Origin: Globodera rostochiensis
Lineage: Eukaryota > Nematoda > Chromadorea > Rhabditida > Heteroderidae
Direction: 5' to 3'
Assembly (NCBI GenBank): GCA_018350325.1
Contig: JAEVLN010000008.1
Location: 1,736,001 to 1,800,000, forward strand
DNA length: 64,000 nucleotides
The notes below the pieces were generated by a model. That model was not told the DNA's origin. It searched no databases and saw only the letters and a list, made by a program, of their open reading frames with translations. Made by a program: the position numbers and the translations under genes. Below, piece after piece: positions 34,050 to 47,228 of the stretch (positions within the stretch are counted from its first letter, which is position 1; each line of letters opens with the position of its first letter).

Positions 34050-34673
34050 TACAATTTATTGAAGAAAACAAAAGGTCAATTGAAATTATTTTAGCCAATT
34101 ATGAGGCTTTAAGTAACATCTACAGTATCAACCTTAGTACTGTATTAACGGACTGTTTTTTCGATATTTTGAATTTAAGGCGACGCGCCGTTTCAAACGT
34201 TCTGGCCAATTTCTGGAGATGACTGTGGCCAAATTGTTTTCAAACAACAAAATTTCGCAGTTCAAGAAAATGTTCAGAAAAGTTCGAAATTACCCCTTCT
34301 GATATGTAGAAAAGCAGTGAAAGTTGCAGAAATATTTAATCACTTGCCATCAAAACAAATTCCATTATTTGACATTCATTACATAAAAAGCGACAGATTT
34401 AAATGCATTTGCGTTGCATCTTTTGGCCAATATTGTGAAATGGGGGGGGGGGCTTATTCCATCAGTCCGCCGATTCGCCAGTGAATAAATATGGCAAAGG
34501 TTGGGCAGGCCCCTCACAATTGAGGGACATTACGTTGTTTGCCAATTGTTTGTTTTCCTCCATGAGCCCCCCCCCCCCGCCGATTGCCAACAAAAATATT
34601 CTGATTTTGTCATTCCAAATCGATAAGCAAAATTCATTTTTGTATTATTATACATATCCAGCGTCTTTTAATC

Positions 34674-35391
34674 ATGTTCATAATTGTGCTTTTCGTCTTG
34701 CTTATTCACGGTCCGTAAATTATTTTAAATTAATCAATTTCAAACATTTTTATTATTTTAACGTTTTTCAAGAAGCCATTCCTTTGGTTTGCCATCGGAA
34801 GGAATGTTCGGAAGTGCTTAACTGTGGAATTGGTTGGGACACGTGTGAGGGCACATATTGTTACATGCGTAATAAACAACAATTTTCTTAATAAATTATT
34901 TTGAATTTTAATTAATAATAATGGGTTTCTTTAATTGGGAGGAGTTAGTTTTATTCGTCGCAACGCAATTCATAATATTGTAATATTTAAGTGAGACTCC
35001 AAAATGTTACGAACAGTCAGCATTTTTTGCTCAGACGCGGCTGTTTCGGCGACGACTCCCCTCAGATTCGGTACAACGCCGAGTTGAAGCCGTTCACTTC
35101 GCTGAACGAATGTCGAAGAACGTAATAATTTGCGTATTTACATAATTTTCCTAATTCACTGTTAGTGTATGGAATGACATTGAATATTTGGTAACCATTT
35201 GCGCGGACAACGATTATTGCAATGTTTGCAATTTTTGGACTGAAACAAAGCCGGAAAAGTCGGGCGTTGTTGGTAAGGGCGATCGGACCGATTTGAGCAG
35301 GAGAACGGCCGTGATCATAATGGATCTTGCGGCAATTTTGCCAATCATAACAACATTATATTTAATCAAAAGACAACTTTTATTTTGGTGA
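34674..35391 (+). CDS. Cys-rich extracellular protein with C-terminal membrane anchor
   Basis: Four exons: signal peptide MFIIVLFVLLIH (34674-34710), 34773-34866, 35035-about 35120, and 35165-35391. The ectodomain carries ten or so cysteines (VCHRKEC, LNC, DTC, TYC, GCFGDD, NEC, TICADNDYCNVCN) in an ET-module/Ly6-like spacing, with the CxxDxYCN-type ending common in short nematode surface proteins. A basic stretch precedes a hydrophobic C-terminal segment (IIMDLAAILPIITTLYLI) that may be a transmembrane helix or a GPI signal. The second intron (34867-35034) needs a GC donor to keep the cysteine-rich frame; the GT alternative one base later runs into a stop. Role unknown. Confidence 0.6.
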
Positions 35392-35786
35392 TGAACCGAA
35401 AAAGTAAAACAATTTTTAACTAAATTTTCATTGCCCGACAACATTTTCCCATGAATTTAATTTTTTACTGAGAAGAGTTTAGTTACTACTTTTGTCGTTA
35501 TTTGCTCGCCAAACCCTCCACTTAAAGCGAACTTTTTGAAGTAATCATCCAACCCTATATGCATTTATTGATCAGTCCTCCCCACCCCCCCTCCCCCCAT
35601 TTTACAATCAATTCACCCGTTTAGTACATAAAGTAAGCAGGGATGTCTTCCGTTCCGTATTCCGTGAAATTCCATATTTTTGGCCGTTCCGTAGTTCCGT
35701 ATTCCATTCTTTGACACGGAAGACGTCCCTAGCACATACACCCAGCCACTCACTCACCCTCACCATATAAATTGCATATTTATCGG

Positions 35787-36518
35787 ATGGACTGTCCACG
35801 CCCTTGTGATGTTTACCCAAATGGCCGCGTTCGGCCTCTCGTCGCGCAAAGAATGGCCATTTTGGTGGTGGATGTGCAGAATTATGTGATGGAAAAGCAC
35901 CCGTTAAGCGAAAGCTTCCACGAACAAGCTCGAAAAGTGGTAATTCCGAACATTCGAAGATTAATCGAAACGGCTCGCCAACTCAAAGTCGAGGTCACAT
36001 CATCCATTTTCATATTATTTTTGCATAATAAGGCGAATCGATTAAGGTTGTTTTTACTGTCATGGAAAATCAGACGAGGGATGGCCGCGATCGGAGTTTG
36101 GACTACAAATTGTCCAACTTTTTTATCCCCAGAGGATCCAGAGAAGCAAAAGTGGTGGACGAGCTGACCCCTTTGGAAGACGAGTTGGTCATCCCAAAAA
36201 CATCCTGCAGCCTCTTTAATTCCACCAATTTTGCATATTTGGTAAAATTAGATTATTTGCCATAGAAGTCTTTTTTAGATTCGCAATATCGGTGTTGATA
36301 CAATCGTCGTGACTGGTTTCTTGACTGATCAATGCATTGATCAGACCATCCGAGACGGCGCCGCCGCTTCGGGTGGATTTTGGATGATTGGAGTCCGGGA
36401 CGGATGTGCAGCGGACACAGCCAAACGGCACGAAGCGGCACTCAAAGTTTTAGAAGGCTATTGCCGTATGGAAAGCACAGAATCGCTGATCGAAGCGATG
36501 CGCAAAGATATTGGATGA
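35787..36518 (+). CDS. Isochorismatase-like cysteine hydrolase
   Basis: Three exons: 35787-35990, about 36042-36240, and about 36281-36518. Start ATG 35787 (MDCPRPCDVYPNG). The catalytic triad of the superfamily is visible: Asp in ILVVDVQNYVM, Lys in VIPKTSCSLFNSTN, and nucleophilic Cys in VVTGFLTDQCIDQ. The order and spacing, including the R-NIGVD-TIVVTG strand and the RDGAAA helix, match the family; length is about 210 residues, which is normal. Substrate cannot be told: the superfamily includes isochorismatases, nicotinamidases and others. Secreted isochorismatases of plant-parasitic nematodes are known to affect salicylate production, but this copy has no signal peptide, so a housekeeping role is at least as likely. 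Confidence 0.82.
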
Positions 36519-38789
36519 TCGGACCGACGAATTCTTTTTACATTCGCTTGCTTATTCATTAAGAATTGGACCAAACAAACATCTTCCATTGTGCAATCAA
36601 CGAGCAAATACATTAGCGGGCCGCCAATCCGTTTGTTCTCCCTCCTAACCATGCCCCATGCTTATTTAATTACTCTTTATTATCTTTATTTAGTTTATTA
36701 TTAAAAAAATATTACACTATTCATAAGAAATTGATGGTCCACACGCGAGAAATTTAATCCCCCACAAAGTGCTCACCGAATTTGTTTTATATTCTCATTG
36801 CATTCCAACCCCTTTTCTCTTATCATCCGTCAGCTTTTCCCCCGTGGCTTCTCCCTCTTTTCAATATCATCCGGTGCACATTCATATTACCCAAAGGACT
36901 CATCAATGGCCTGGTTAATTGCGTCCTCCGGGAAAAGAGAGGTGAGCGGATGAATAGGACGGCACCGACTTCGATGAGTCCGGCCGGCCCGTCTGAATGA
37001 AATGCGTGGGATGAATGTGCCGAGATGGTGGAGAGGAATTGGGGAGCAATGAATGAGAAGGATGAAGTGAATGGGGGGGAGGGGATGAATGGCGAGGATG
37101 AGTGCCGGGAAAGGGCAATTAATGGAGCAGGAAAAGCAAGCTCACGGAAATTGTACGGAAAAGCCGAGAGCCAGCAGTGTGCCAAAGATGAAACTCGGAC
37201 TTGGCGAAATACCCTCGGGAGCAGACAATGTAACGAATAAAGTGGAGGAGGATTATGTACGAAAGAGAATAAGCAAAGAGCGAAACGATCAAACCAAAAA
37301 GCATTTTTAAATTGGCAAAGGAATGGCGTAAAGGCTGAGAGCTTTGGTGCCATTTTTCAAAGAACGGCAGCAATTGCGAAACATTTTGGCGTCGCTAAAT
37401 GAAAACAGCGCCTGCGCACAAAAGCGGATTAAGCGCTGCCCTCCGGCGACTTTCGATGGTCGCACCCTTTTGACTTATCGGTCCTGACAAAAAGGATCTC
37501 GAGAAGGAACCAAGAAGTTCCGTTAATGGCAAAAGACGCTAAAAGCCTTTCTGTTTTCGAGCGCCTTTTCCCCTCCATATTGGCCGATCCCCATTTTATC
37601 CAAAAACCATGCCCAAATCACTCCTCCTCAAACAGTTAATGTTCTAATTATTATTAATTTTAGTTTTTGAATCATTTGTAATTGTTTCTTAGAAAGTGCG
37701 TTTCTGTCAAACGAAGGATTCCCGATGGATGGCCTGGGCTGGGAATGATGCCGTGGTTGCCGGGAGGGAAAGGATGCGGCGAAAGGATGGGTTGGGCAAA
37801 CGACGTATGGAGAAAGAATGGGGGGAGGGGGGGGGGGGGGGGAGACGGTAGCGCAGCGGGCATGGAAAGGGAAGGAGCGGTGCCATCGGGCCCATTGAGC
37901 AGAAGAGCGGAGGACGACTCCCCGAAGCGCCTCCCGCCTCATTCACCACCCGCCCCTACCAGAGCTCCCCCCCCCCATGTCCTTTCCTCCACATTGGCAC
38001 TTTCTTTTGCTGAACACCCGACTTAAATGGGGCCCAATCCTTTGCCTTAAGTTTACTTTTTGCTTCAATTTTTGCGCGCTATTTATTTATTTCGGTATTA
38101 ATTATCACAAAGAGTTGCTTTTATATACTTTTATTATTTGTTCAATCTCGTATGATGGGATTAGGAAGCCCCGCAAGGGTCGAAGGATCTCTTCGCATTA
38201 ACTCCCCTCAAAGCATTTGTGTTCCGACTTTGTAATTCAATCTTTCGGCTGGGAGTGACTACTTACACCTTTTATTTGTTCCCGGAATTGGTTTATTCGG
38301 ACTCGGAAAGGAAAAGTGAATTTATTTGTACATTTAGAGGATACCGTACCGTAATTCCTCAGGGATTGTGAAATGGGGGGGGGGGAAGGGGCAAACGTTA
38401 AAAATGACATAAATGGACAAACTGCGATTTGAGTTGAAAGTACATAAAGTGCCAAACCGCCCAATAAAAGATCCGAAGAGTGTTGTGTATCCAAGGGTAG
38501 CCAACGCAATTCCGAGGAATGACTTTCTCTTCTCTTGCCTTTCTTCCGTTTTGAAGGGATGTGACAAAGCTTGGGATGCCAATGCCAAAGAGAAGCGCAG
38601 CCCCGTGCCATTCTTTCAATTAGAGACGATTAATGCTAATCGGGATGGATGCGCAAACTTCAAAAAGCATTTAAAGGCATTCTCTTCGTCAAAGAACATA
38701 ACGAGAAAACATCGAATTCTCAGTCATAAAAACCATGTCTTCATTCTCTCTCTTTTAAAAAAAGGTCATTTTGTGCCAATATAAACAAG
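36519..38789. other. Intergenic, no confident gene
   Basis: No splice-compatible coding set is visible. Purine-rich sequence (36930-37260) and a G run (about 37818-37842) give long but featureless frames. A frame at 38413-38784 (MDKLRFELKVHKVPN...) has a fair start but no family and overlaps AT-rich sequence. Confidence 0.45.
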
Positions 38790-41700
38790 ATGCAAATGCA
38801 GCCTTCGACTAATTCGGCAACAACGGCACAAATCAAAGTTCGTTCGGCCCAAAATATTGTTTCTCAAAGACGTTGCTTTCTCATTGATTCATTGCTGGAA
38901 GAACGGCAGAAAAAGCTTGCGGCGTCAGTGGCAGCAAAACGGGAGGCTAATGGATTTAATCCGGAAGAATGCGAAAGGGAAAAAGAAGTTGGCAAGGAGG
39001 CGAGTGCACAGATTAACGCCAATATGTATTAACAAATCACGCACTTTAAGTCGACGATGCCCGATCTGCATATGGAGGATAAAGAGACAATTAATGATCA
39101 AAAGAACGGGACGACAGACAGCGAAGAAACGGCTAATGAGGAAGTGTTGCCCACATTTGATGAGGATAAAGAGACGGACAATAGAGTGCCGACTAATCAC
39201 AGCGATCAACGAATGGGACAGGAGGAGGTGGGCAGCGATCGGAAACAGAGAAGGGCATTGCTCGAGGCATTGGTTAAATTGGAGCCTGTAGCAGTGAGAC
39301 AGGGGGAAAAAACGGAGAGAGAGACCGATGGAGAAGCTGAGAGTGTAGAGGAGGGGGGTGAGACGGTAAATGCCTCGGGGGAGGAAATTAATACCAAATA
39401 AGCCTCAGGCACTGTCCTCAACGACGGTTTCGGCTGAATTCCTTCACAAATTTCGCCTTTTCCAACAACAATTGGCTTCCACAGCATCGTTTTCTGGAGG
39501 GTGGCCATTGATTTCCACAAATCACTCTCCCATTCCAGCAAAGTATGATTTACTGATCAGAAAGTGAGTGGATTATGTTTTATTCAAGAAACTGAAATGT
39601 GAACCAAATTCAAGTCATTACCTATCATTTTAGAATTATTTTGTTACTTCATTTACCATTTTCAGCTTTGTTCGGCTCCCTTTCGCCCCTTTCTCCCTTC
39701 TGATCAACAATTCCAACAATCATCCGCCAAAAAGCTTTGCCTCCAACTCTTGGCGTCCATCAATGCCGTCGATATCAATGCCATCAGTAGCAAAACGTCG
39801 TGTCAAAGCAACGAATGGCAAAGTCGGAAATGAAGCACAGACAATGCGATCGAACGATGCTTCGCAAGGCAATTTTCTGCCAGCATGGGCAGCTCCAAGT
39901 TTTCTCAATGGTTTAGTCCGATTCAGCATAATTTCCTGCTTTTTTATGAATTTTCTTTCAATTGTCATTTTAGTGCCGAACGTGTCGAATGGATCTGTCA
40001 CTGCCATGTTGGCCAGCATTGGTGCCTTTCGAGCAGCTGCCGCTGCTGCTGTTGTCTCAGCCTCGATGCACAACGACGGCACAAATTTGAACAGAAACAG
40101 TCCCATTCCAAGTCGACCGGACGAAAGGGAATTGAGGGGGGCAAAGTCAGTTCCATAATCAAAGAACTGGCAATTGCAGATTCTTTTTTTTCAGATTGCC
40201 AAACAACTCCGGCAGAATCGGACGTAGGCCGAGCACTTCAGCCCAGCAGCGGCAGCAGCAGAGGCATCTTTTGCCACATGGCCGCATCGGTCGATCGTCC
40301 AACGCCAAGAAGTACAGATGCGACATTTGCGACAAAACATTCAGTCGCTCCAACACGCTAATAACGCATAAGGTGCCTATTTTAATATTCGGCAATTCCC
40401 GAAAATTCCTAAATCCCGAAGAGCAAATTATGTCCAGCAGGAATAAGCAATTTCTTGTTTTTTACATTTAATTTTATTTGCTTCCCATTCATTCACTCGA
40501 AAGCAAATGTTTGTCCTCATAATTAATGGGATAGCTTTGATGGGATTGATGGATCATCATCATTACCCACACAAAACCAACCCATTTTGTTGGAACATTG
40601 CGCAACTTGGAGTGTCCATTTCTTCCACTTAGGGAAGAAAACAAAATTAAGAGTTGGCTGAGGGATGAGAGGAATTAATCGAGAGTTGGGGGGGGGGCGC
40701 GAAATGTCGAGAAAAATTGGTGGGGCGGAAAGGGTGGAGACGAAGAATGAGGTCAAAACGCCACTTGCGAGTCGAAAGAAAGGGCTTAAATCGAATTGAG
40801 TTTCGAGGATTCACTGTGTCAAAGAATGGCAAGTGGTGACCAAACTCATTAGTACTTTAAGCTTTTTGATCACTTCCCGAAGGCTTTAAGCTTTGATCAC
40901 TTTCCTCCAATTACAGTAACCCGTGCAAAAAGCCAATTAAAGTAATTAGGCAAAGGGAAAGCGTAATGAATTGCTCAAATTGGACAACCAAACCCCCCCC
41001 CCCCCACCCCCCTCCTCCCGTCCCCCGTCCCATCACATTCTGTCCGGTTTCCGTTTCTCTTCTCGAGCATTATTCGCTTCAATGAAGTTTTGATGTGTGT
41101 TGAGAGAGTATATTTAGAGGAGGGAGGAGTAATCACTTGGGAATGGAGAAGAAAATCGCCGGGGGGGGGGGCTAAAACCATTCAATTATAAATACATATT
41201 CAAAAATAAAAAAGTTTGTAATTATTTAAAAATTCCATCTTTTTGTTTGCAACGTTCAAATGAACAAATTAATAATTTTCCAATAGCACTTAAAGTTTAA
41301 GTGTTTTCTTTTTGCACTATTCTTTCAATTTTCCCAGCATTCCTCTCCTAAAGTGAATAGAGAAAAGGCGAGAGATAAAGAGAGATGGAGAGGGCACAGA
41401 CAGACAGAGAAGAGTGCCAAAATACTTTTCGCGCTTCAACCAATGAATGGGCAGGGAATGGCTATTCGATGATGCCTTTGCCTTTCTCAAACAAAAGCAC
41501 AAAACAATGCTTTATGCGGGTTGGGATGCCCTTCCACTCGAAAAATCATCAGTCAGTCCTCATGGAGTTCATGGTCGTCCCTCCCCCCCCCCTTCCCCGT
41601 CGTCCCCCCCCCCCTCCCCTTCCCCGTCCATCCCCCCCCCCTTCCTCCCCTTGTCCCCCCCCCCCCTCCCCTTCCCTGTCCATCCAACCCCCCCCCCCTC

Positions 41701-42739
41701 CCCCCCCCCTCCCCTCCCCCCCCCCTCCCCTTCCCCGTCCATCCCCCCCCTCCTCCTCCCCTCACCCCCCATCCCCTCCCCCCCCCCTCCCCTTCCCCGT
41801 CCATCCACCCCCCCCCCTCCCCCCCCCCCTCGTCCCCCCCCCCCTCCCCTTCCCCGTCCATCCAACCAACTCTTCCATCAGTTTTGTTCCATTGTTTTCA
41901 CCTCATTCGTTATGGCCGCTTCCTCTCCATTCCTCTCATCATTGGCCAATGAATGGGAGCACAAATTGGAGTTGGCCATTGGATGGCGGGGGAGGGGATA
42001 ACAAAAAGCTGAAAGGATGGACAAAATGTTGAGGGATGGGTAGTGAACGGTGTTGGTGAAAAGCGGGAGGGTGGAGGGGTGGAGGGGTGGGGGGAGGGGG
42101 GGGGGCTGGCCCATGGACAAAGGATGCGGAATTGCTAATCAAAGAATATGAGCGAAGCAAGGGCCACCTGTCGGGGAAAAATATAAAATTTGAGAGGAAA
42201 GTGGACGCGAAAATAATAGTTGAAAATCACAGAATTTTAAACCCATTGCTTCACTTAAGCGTATTCACACGGGCGAAAAACCGTTCCGGTGTGAGCATTG
42301 TGGCCGGGCATTCCGACAGCCGGGCAATCTGACGCGACATGCATATACACACACAACAGTAAGCCCCCAACGCGAAGATGGGAAGGGGGGAGGGATCAAT
42401 GACCAAAAAGAGTTAGCGGTTTGAAACCAAACCGAAAAACTGAGACGCTCCGTTTCCAAGAATTCTATAAACTCATAACGAGGCTTTTTTCTTTATCATA
42501 AATAAAGCTAATTGCTCTAAATCCATTAATAGTCTCTGTTGTTCAAGGTGAAGCCGTTTGTCTGTGCAGAATGTGGCAAGGCGTTCAACCGCGCCAGCAA
42601 CCTCCAATCGCATGTTCGCGTTCATGCCGCAGTGTCGGGAAAGTCGGGGGAGAACAGCGGAGGCGCGACGCGGCAGTGTAAGCAGTGCCAAAATCACTTT
42701 GAGACACGTGTCGAATTTCGAGCACATCGCTGCAGTTGA
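38790..42739 (+). CDS. C2H2 zinc-finger transcription factor (three fingers)
   Basis: Exons: 38790-38999, 39051-39366, 39406-39562, 39665-39910, about 39973-40147, 40195-40371, 42255-42360, and 42548-42739. The N-terminal half is low-complexity (charged, Ser, poly-Ala), typical of a regulator, with [12 protein letters not shown] near the start. The fingers are split by introns: [20 protein letters not shown] (exon 6), then [31 protein letters not shown] (exon 7), then [21 protein letters not shown] (exon 8). The canonical TGEKP linker joins fingers 1 and 2; linker 2 is shortened to TTVKP. A Cys-x2-Cys near the C-terminus (CKQCQ ... HRC) may be a fourth, degenerate finger. Intron 1 (39000-39050) appears to be GC-AG. 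The intron between fingers 1 and 2 is 1.9 kb and carries a C-rich array. Likely nuclear and DNA-binding; orthology not assigned. Confidence 0.75.
40982..41004. repeat. Poly-C tract in zinc-finger intron
   Basis: A run of C with few interruptions; a complementary poly-G tract is at 41160-41170. Both are in the 1.9-kb intron between fingers 1 and 2. Confidence 0.7.
41577..41870. repeat. C-rich minisatellite (cccttccccgtccatcc)
   Basis: Roughly ten imperfect units of ccccttccccgtccatcc separated by C homopolymers of 7-12. It is intronic in the zinc-finger gene, on its coding strand. Proline-rich frames in all three phases are artefacts. Confidence 0.88.
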
Positions 42740-43231
42740 CTCAGATCAGAGACTCACTACGACAATCGTTTCAAAATGAAGATTTTGAACGAGGACGATA
42801 TGATGATAATGCCTAAATAATAATTAATGATCATTGCTGATGAACACGAGACATATGCACTTTAAAGCTGATCTATTATTAAATTTACTGACATTTTGAT
42901 ATTTGCTTTCCCAGCTAAGCAATTTGATGAATTCTGTTGGTATTGCATGTTTAAGATCATTTACACTTTTCTTTGACATTAAACACATAGCCCCCTCAAT
43001 GGGCTGCTGTCACTAAGTGATGCCAGCCGTGCCGTGCCGGACTTTCCCTGCAATTAGTAAACGCCCGCGCACCTTTCCACGAATTGAAGAAAGGGGAAAA
43101 AGTATTTACAATTAATGAATGAGTGAATGAATTGAATGAATGAAAGTGTTTCTTTTTTTTTGCAAAAATATTTATTCCAATCGGACGAGCGAGTGAAGAC
43201 CGCAAGTCTAATTTTATTAACATTTGCCAAA

Positions 43232-46200
43232 ATGGTACCTATTCTTTTTGCGGATTGATTAAAACAAATTTTCTTTATAGTTTGGATGGGTCCACGAAAG
43301 TTTTCGACAGTTGGTGACACGTAAACATGGAAAGGAAATCTGGACCAAAATTTTGTAAATTTTTTAATTATGGATTTTGCCATTTTTTTATTTTAGAGAA
43401 ATTGCCAAGTTTGAAGAGGGGACCGAAAACGAAATCAGCAAATACTACAAGGACGAGGAGTCTTTTCGGCTTGTGTCCGCCATGGGATCGGTCATCGGTT
43501 GTTTTTGGCCTAAATGGCCGAACGAATTGCCGAGAAAATGTTTTAACCTAAAACCCCTCAGGCATTCCGGTGGAGGAAGTTTGGGAGGCATATGGCGGCT
43601 TTCTCATCCAATTTACGATGGAAACTGGCTGGGACGAGCTTTTGAGAGCACTGTCTCCCGACCTGGAAGTAATTTGTTTGGAGGGAAAAGGCAAAGTTTT
43701 TGGACAATTTTAAGGGATTTTTGGACGCGTTGGACGCTTTGCATTACGTGCGATTTGCAAATTTACGTTTAAACCGTTGGCTGAACACAGTTCATCGACC
43801 ACGTGGTCTATCGGACAAAGCTAAAGGGCCCGGCATTTCGATGTGAGCCCCAACCCGACGGGTCGCTGATTTTGCACTATTATTCCCGACGCAGTGGCCT
43901 TTACCCCATTGTAAAAGGTAATAATAAATAATATTTAAATTAATAAACATCTTTTTGCCTTATAACGGTGTAATCCGAGAGGTCGCCCGACGAATTTATG
44001 ACACGGAAGTTATCATGCAAGTACAGGAGCGCAAGCAAGAGCACGTGGACTCGATGATCACTGAGCACGTGACATTCGTGATCAGCCAAGTGAGAAAACC
44101 TAAAACAATATCCAAACTTACTGGGATGTAATGCTTCAATTGCGGCAGGTGGAGAACAATATGAGCGTAAGCCGTTCAATTGCAAGCCGTACTCCTTTGA
44201 ACACTTGCATTTCGTCCATCGAATCGGTCAATGTTTCTTTTATTCCTTTGCCACCTTCCGACACAATAATCTCTGTCGTTTTCAGAGCTCCTCCGTCAAC
44301 AGCACTCGGATTGAGGATTTTTGTGTTGCTTTTCCCCATCATTTTTGTTTTGATCGGCAACTCCGAATTGAGCATGTTGGTACGTTAACTGCTTGCTGCT
44401 GAACTCTCTCTGTCAATAATGTACTCATTCATCTCTAAGGCGCACACATTCGTCGTGCATATCCGAACATTGTTCATGGAGAAACGCATCTTGAGGACAT
44501 TTTGACGCTGTTGGCTCGACATTTAAAATAAACACAATTTTCATAATTCTTTCTCAGCGTTCACCCGGAGATTCCACTGTCTTTTGATACAATAATGACA
44601 TTCCGTAACAGGTGCTTAAATTAATTTGGACTTTCGAGCTTCAAATGAAAGAATGAACCAACTAATTGAATTGCCTATTCAATTCACTCTCCATTACATC
44701 GTTTTAAGCCTTTTTGTATTCCAACTTCGGGACGAGTCGAGTAAAGGTGACTCTAAACCAAACTCCGTTCGCTCTGTCGAATCGCGTGGGCACATTCCGG
44801 TCACTCTTAAAGGTGAACAGCTTGAACTACTCATCCACAACGATTTGTTGTTCTCCAGGTTCCATGCACAGCGTCAGTAGCAACAAATATATGCTTTTCA
44901 TGTGCTCGCTGAATGTCACCACAGTTCAGTAAGAGATTGTGCCATTGTTGTTTTCAAATTGATGGTTTCTTAAAGTGAATTGGTCGAGCGTAATTTGTTC
45001 CTCTCCGACATTCAGCGTACGACAAAATGTCAAAGGATTTAATGGTGCTTTAAACCCCAAACACTTCCAAGGTCACGACAGCACTCGGGATTTGATCATG
45101 TTAAACCAGTCCCGGATGTCTCAAGTTGAACTAAAGTGGGTGTGAAGGGTCAAAATAAAACAATTTACAAAACCATTTGTCACTGGACAGTCGGAGGCTT
45201 GAAGAGACAACGCGCACTTTAAAATCTATGGCCAGTGCTTTAAAGGCGGAAAAGCAACGGACGGAGGCGAGAAAAATAATTAAATTAATTTTTGTTTGTT
45301 TAATTAATTAATTAAAAGTTTTGAGGAGTTGCTATGCGAACTGATGCCGCCGAGCGTGGCGGAGTCGCTTCGACAGGGCACAACGGTGGAGGCGGCAGAG
45401 TTCCCCGACGCCACCGTGCTGTTCACCGATGTAACGTTTTATTGGGAGGGATTGGATTAATTTGTAAATTTTTAATTAACCACAAAATTTTAGATCGTCA
45501 CTTTTACCAACATTTGCTCCTACTGCACCCCATATGTATTGCGACAGTTTCCCCCCTCCCCCCCCCCCTCCCCTCCCACACAGGGATGGGCAAAATCAAA
45601 AAATAAAATTGAAGGTGAAAGTTTGTCTATCCCTGTGGTTTACAGGACGTTATTAACCTGTTGAATGATCTCTACCAACGGTTCGATCGCATTGTCGGCC
45701 TTCATGACGTGTACAAAGTTGAAACAATTGGTATCAAATTTTTTTGACTTTCGTAAGCCCTAATCAACTTAAATCCACGACGCTGTTTCGAGTAATTCTC
45801 TTTCCGATCCCGAAATGTCTCTGTTTTTGTTTTGAAAGATTTTTCTAATCGGAAATTTCCAAAGGCGACGCTTACATGATCGTCGGCGGAGTGCCGAAAG
45901 AGTGTCGAAATCACGCCGAGAAAATTTTGAATGTCGCCATTGGATTTTTGATGGAGTCGCGATTTGTCGGGTTCAATTTGTTTTCTTTTGATGTTATAAT
46001 ATTTAGGTAGCCAATCCGACCACAAAATTGTCAATTTTTATTCGAATCGGCGTCCATTCTGGTTCGGTTGTAGCCGGGGTCGTCGGAGTGAAAGTAAAAT
46101 GTTTATTAAATTTGAATCATTTTTTTGATCTTTTCAGATGCCAAGGTGATCATAATCATCCTCTCGTTAAAAGGCGACCAATTAACTTTCAGATATTGCC

Positions 46201-46595
46201 TTTTTGGCGACACAATTCATTTGGCTAATCGAATGGAATCTTTGGGTTTGTTTGCCCATTCATTTTGTCCCAAACATTTACAAATTGGGGGGCATTTTGT
46301 AGGAGTGCCCTCCAAAATGCACGTCAGCGAAACTGCACGGGCTTTGGCTGTGAAAAGCAATCCATCATTTTTATTCACCGAAAGAGGAACCATTAAAATA
46401 AAGGCAAAATTCTTTTAAAATTCAGTGCAAAATTCCGTAATTAAGGGAAAGGAAATGTTTCGCACCTATTTTTTGGAAAGAAACGACCGAAAGAGCGTTT
46501 GGGAGATTTGCGGGAGAGTGCGAACGATCAGTCAAAGCATCGACGGCTATCAGGTCGAAGGGGTCGAGAATGGCGTCAAAACGATTAACAATTAA
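43232..46595 (+). CDS. Soluble guanylate cyclase with H-NOX domain (gas sensor)
   Basis: About twenty short exons give the full architecture. H-NOX: the ATG at 43232 is alone on its exon, then [21 protein letters not shown] (43281-43351), [36 protein letters not shown], the heme-ligand His in LDALHY (about 43738), and YYSRR, matching the YxSxR motif, in [74 protein letters not shown]. Linker coiled coil: [12 protein letters not shown]. Catalytic: [36 protein letters not shown] (guanine-selecting Glu), [23 protein letters not shown] (guanine-selecting Cys), ANRMES. It resembles the gcy-31 to gcy-37 group of C. elegans, which sense O2 in neurons, but I cannot assign the exact member. Intron 45267-45325 needs GC-AG, and an 8-nt exon encodes MPR. 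Confidence 0.9.
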
Positions 46596-47228
46596 TTATG
46601 CATTTAAGGAGTTGCACGGGGAAAAGACTTCGGAATGCGAAGGTGGGCGAGGGGGGAGGTTGAATTGGGACATTATCATACCATAAGAAAGCGAAGAAGC
46701 CGATGGGAAGGGTAAGAAGAAGCAGAATGAAAACGCCGAGAGGGATGCTGGCGATGGTGGGAGCGGCAAAGCGGGAGCCACAAATGAGGTTTGTGTGTTT
46801 GGCAAAATGCTGATCAGTGAGTGATCAAAAGGAAGACAGAGGCTTTTCAGGAAGAATGGAATAAGATTGAAGGAGATATTGGAGACGATAATGTGGAGAG
46901 AAAGAAGAAAAGCGAGAAGAACGAAAGCAACGGGCAAATAGCAGCGAAGGCGCGGTCCAAAGCGTGCAGTGTGATGTGAATGCGAATTTGAGGGCGGAGG
47001 GCACTCTCTTCGCGTCGGTTTTGCTTCGTTCTCGAAAAAGCACTGGCGCAATTTCAATTAATTAGAGAACGGAGGAAATTAAAAACGAAAATAAACTTCT
47101 CCCAATACCTTTTGTTTAGTAACCAAAACATAAAGTTTTTTGAACACGTTTGATGTTTTAATAAAACATGAAAGCGAAATGCACATTGCCAATTTTTCTA
47201 ACGACTATCGAGCCAAATGCACCCTCGC
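46596..47228. other. Intergenic between convergent genes
   Basis: No gene is supported. A 153-codon minus-strand frame (46596-47057) contains one hydrophobic stretch (YLPVAFVLLAFLLSLHIIVS) but no family, splice partners or good start context. Confidence 0.4.

Noticed and set aside
36823..37353. 176-codon minus-strand frame
   Set aside because: Composition reflects purine-rich DNA; no splice partners, signal, domain or codon pattern like neighbouring genes.
46596..47057. 153-codon minus-strand frame with one hydrophobic segment
   Set aside because: No family, weak start context, and low-complexity surroundings between convergent genes; listed only as uncertain intergenic sequence.
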